From: Pseudorasbora parva
Taxonomy: Eukaryota; Chordata; Actinopteri; Cypriniformes; Gobionidae
Direction of reading: 5' to 3'
Length of the DNA: 64,000 nt
Assembly (NCBI RefSeq): GCF_024679245.1
Contig: NC_090191.1
Location: forward strand, 3,492,778 to 3,556,777
Made by a program: the position numbers and the translations under genes
Notes under the pieces: generated by a model
Database searches by the model: none
Told to the model about the DNA's origin: nothing
The model's input: the letters and a program-made list of their open reading frames with translations, nothing else
In this document: piece after piece, positions 61,039 through 64,000 of the stretch
How positions within the stretch are numbered: the first letter of the stretch is position 1
How the letters are laid out: every line of letters starts with the position of its first letter

Positions 61039-63192
61039 ATGTCTATAACACCGCCGATGTCATCTGAGTGGGAAAATATAGTGACGGAGATAGAAGAAAA
61101 GTTGTTTACACTGTCCGCGTCGGAGCTTAATGATATATGCGCAGCACTAAGCCTAACGGTGGAGAGATATGAAAGAGACCTACCACGTAAACTGAGAAGG
61201 CTTATTCTTCAGTATGTGGAAGGAGAAGAGGTCACGTCGCGAGAAGATGAGGGTTTGTCAGTGTTACTGTAACTAAATGATAAAATTGACGAACTAAAAG
61301 AGAAAAGTGATGATGGTGAAGCCCCGCTTCAACAAATAGAGCAACAGTGCCACCCCGTGGATGAAACTGGTATGACAGCCATTAATGTAAATGGCAAAAG
61401 AGAGAATGTTGCTGCTGCAAACGCAATAGAAACTGAATCTGCTGTGAATCAGAGTGTAGCCTTTGTTCATCCAATGTACAGAAGAGACCTGAAAATAATA
61501 GGACAAATCGGAGAACCAAATCAAAAGGATAAATTGGCATACACAAGTTTGGAAAGGCAAATTCAGCGGGCGTTGAAAAAAGGATAAGATGAGGGAGAAG
61601 TAGTTGAAGCTGTTATTCAAGCCATTGCTCCAGGAACAAAACTGAAGAGTTATCTTGAAAGCAGGGTTGATTTAACATTACAAGGACTCAGACAAATACT
61701 ACGAACTCATTACATTGAAAAGGATGCTACTGAGTTGTACCACCTCCTCACACGCGCCGTGCAAGAGCAAAAAGAAACCCCCATACAGTTTGTGGTGCGA
61801 GCTATGGACCTGAGGCAACAAATTGTTCTCGCTTCAGAAAGAGTTAAATCTGGATTGAAGTACAGTGCAGAACTAATTCAAAATCAGTTTCTTCAAACAG
61901 TACTCACTGGTCTCCATGACGACACCATCCGGGCGGATATGAAGCCATACTTACAAGATCAAAGAGTCAAGGATGAGGTTCTTCTGGAGAAAGTGACGAT
62001 GGCATATAACCTGGAAACAGAAAGAAAGAATAAGCTGTCATCTACATCAAAAGCGAGAATGATTAAAGTTGCTGTGATTGCTGAGGAAAATGAGAAGGTG
62101 GACGAAGAGCTCCAAGCACACAAACCAGACAGCAAGCACAAACGTGACACACTGATGGAAAAGGTTGATCAGGGCAATAAAGCCATATGCGAAGCCATTC
62201 AGAACCTCACTACACAAATAGCAAGTCTTCAGCAAACGCCTAGGCTACAACCAGTAAGAATGAGTGAACAGCCAGACAGGAAGTACAGACCACAGCCTAG
62301 GACCCCAAGCAGTAGACGTTGTGAGATGTGTCAGCTGTCTAAGGCAGAGGGAAGGTGTGATCACTGTTATAAGTGTGGTAGCACCGAACATTGGGCTTCG
62401 GGTTGTCGAAAGAAAAATGCCTCTGTCAGCACAAACAAAATTGATATTCGACTTCATCACGCAGAGGACATGGAAGAAACGGATCTGTTTAATGCAAATA
62501 CTCCACTCACTGGCAAGCAACGACAGACAGCCAAGCTGGTAGGGAATAGATGTCTAGTTAGAGCCTCTCTGGGAGGAGTGGACACTACAATACTGTGGGA
62601 CATGGGTTCACAGGTATCAATAGTGGGAACGAATTGGAAAAAGAACTACCTACCAGACATTGAGGTGCGACCGGTGAAGGAGTTGTTTGAAGGAGCGTTG
62701 GAACTCTCAGCCGCAAATGGAACAGATATTCCATATGAGGGGTGGATGGAGGTTGAATTCACTTTGTGCAAGGATGCAGTCGCTGGAATGAGTGACAAAC
62801 CTGTATTGGTTCCAATCCTGGTTGCCAGCAGTAACATTGATCGACCTATAATTGGATTCAATGTAGTTGAAGAATTAGCGCTGATAAATGATCCATCTGG
62901 AGACTGCACACGATCAGGTGACATGATAAAGAGGCTGTGTTCAGCAATGGAGGTAGGGCGCAAAACTGCAAGGGCTGTTTTATCCGTTTTAAAGAAACAG
63001 AAGCCTGAAGTTCAACCCCATACAGTCAGAGTAGGCAGGCGGCCAGTGACTATACCCAAGAATGTAGTGATGGCGGTGCGTTGCAGTTGGCCGAATAAGG
63101 GGGTGTTATGTACATCACCTGTAGTGCTAGAACCAAGCTATGAAGCACCCTGGCCAACAGGGCTAAAAATCAGGGAACAGTTAGTCCAATAA
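61039..63192 (+). pseudogene. Ty3/gypsy gag-protease, with in-frame stops
   Basis: Seen: one frame throughout, from MSITPPMSSEWENIVTEIEE, with stops at 61270, 61585 and 63190. Capsid-like region LTLQGLRQILRTHYIEKDAT and VQEQKETPIQFVVRAMDLRQ; coiled/charged region about 62040-62230; zinc knuckle CYKCGSTEHWASGC (62365-62408); aspartic protease TTILWDMGSQVSIV near 62585, where the usual D-T/S-G reads D-M-G. Inactivated copy; no repaired product is given here. Fairly young, as most of the frame is still open. Confidence 0.85.
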
Positions 63193-64000
63193 CCTGCAAA
63201 TGATGAGGGTAAAATTGAGATCTCAGTGGAAAACGAAACAGGAAATGATATCACCCTGGGTAGTCGCACTGTACTTGGCTGGTTGCACAATGTTGATGTT
63301 GTCTACCCGTTACAGGCAAAGCCTACCGAAGAGCAGAGCTCAGGGGTGTCGGATACCAATGTCGTCTTCCCCGTGCCGCAGCCTGGTTCTGACCCACCAG
63401 CTGAGCCCTGGGATCCACCTGTGGATCTGAGCCATTTGCCAGATGATCAGCGAAAAAAGGTACGACAGATGCTCAGAGAGGAATGTGATGTTTTTGCAAA
63501 AGATGAGTGGGATACAGGACAATGTACCTGTACAGAAAACATACAATGCAATCCCTAGGCATCTCTACCAAGAAGTTAAGACACACATTCAGGATCTACT
63601 CAACCGTGGGTGGATCCAGGAGTCCTGTTCCTCTTATTCTTCACCTGTCGTATGTGTTAGGAAGAAAGATGGGGGTCTTCGTCTATGTATAGACTACAGG
63701 CTGTTAAACGGGAAAACCCTGTCTGACCGTCATCCTATTCCGAGGATACAGGAGATCCTGGAAAACTTGGGAGGTAACTCTTGGTTCACGGTGCTGGACC
63801 AGGGGAAAGCCTACCACCAGGGTTTCATGAGTGAGAAGAGCAGACCCTGCACTGCATTCATCACACCCTGGGGGTTATATGAATGGGTAAGGATCCCATT
63901 TGGGCTGACTAATGCCCCAGCGTCTTTTCAACGCTACATGGAGGGATGTCTGAGAGACCTCCGAGATGAAATCTGTGTCCCGTATTTGGATGATGTCCTG
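63193..64000 (+). pseudogene. Ty3/gypsy pol, linker and RT domain, truncated by the window
   Basis: Seen: same frame continues (ETGNDITLGSRTVLGWLHNV) to a stop at 63558; a frameshift near 63530 puts RT one frame over: [76 protein letters not shown] and YLDDVL (catalytic YxDD) at the very end. In the first catalytic strand [10 protein letters not shown] replaces the usual LDL-KAYHQ pattern but keeps the D. Confidence 0.85.

Overview
The window is eukaryotic and almost certainly from a teleost fish, most likely a cyprinid close to zebrafish. Evidence: AT-rich sequence with long introns and GT-AG splice sites; a fish-type NLR gene (PYD, FISNA-NACHT, LRR, B30.2); a 5S-rRNA-headed SINE of the zebrafish SINE3 type; and L2, RTE, I-clade, DIRS, Ty3/gypsy, hAT, Tc1, P-element and TTAA-target transposons in one place. 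No bacterial-type gene, rRNA, tRNA or CRISPR array was found.

Two host genes are supported. (1) Positions 1189-18543, minus strand: the 5' part of a usp15-like ubiquitin protease gene. Five exons (18455-18543, 9131-9258, 6621-6751, 2275-2401, 1189-1334) join in frame into 207 codons covering the DUSP domain and the start of the UBL domain; the gene continues beyond position 1. (2) Positions 29715-55188, plus strand: a complete NLR gene of seven exons whose phases agree at every junction and give an open frame of 1033 residues: PYD, short linker, FISNA-NACHT, two LRR exons, a 47-nt linker exon, then B30.2 (PRY-SPRY) to the stop.

Nearly everything else is mobile DNA, much of it nested. 1-18.4 kb: usp15-like introns with MITEs, decayed hAT copies, a fold-back element split by a TTAA-target element, and a long-TIR element. 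18.6-29.7 kb: an I-clade LINE just upstream of the usp15-like start codon, then decayed transposase genes (an unclassified fish family, a P-element/THAP9-like piece, two hAT). 30-54.6 kb: the NLR introns. Intron 5 (11.8 kb) holds an L2 LINE inside an outer DNA element, a gypsy remnant, LTR-like pieces, a DIRS element and another LINE. Intron 6 (5.8 kb) is a nest: DNA element > Tc1 > RTE LINE > hAT plus solo LTR. 55.8-64 kb: a SINE, first exons of two repeat-borne gene families, and the 5' LTR, gag, protease and start of RT of a decayed Ty3/gypsy element that runs off the end.

The NLR would act as a cytosolic sensor: PYD for homotypic signalling, NACHT for nucleotide-driven assembly, LRR plus B30.2 for recognition. 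The usp15-like gene is divergently oriented from it about 11 kb away; nothing in the sequence links the two functionally. All product names rest on motif recognition by eye; no database search was run.
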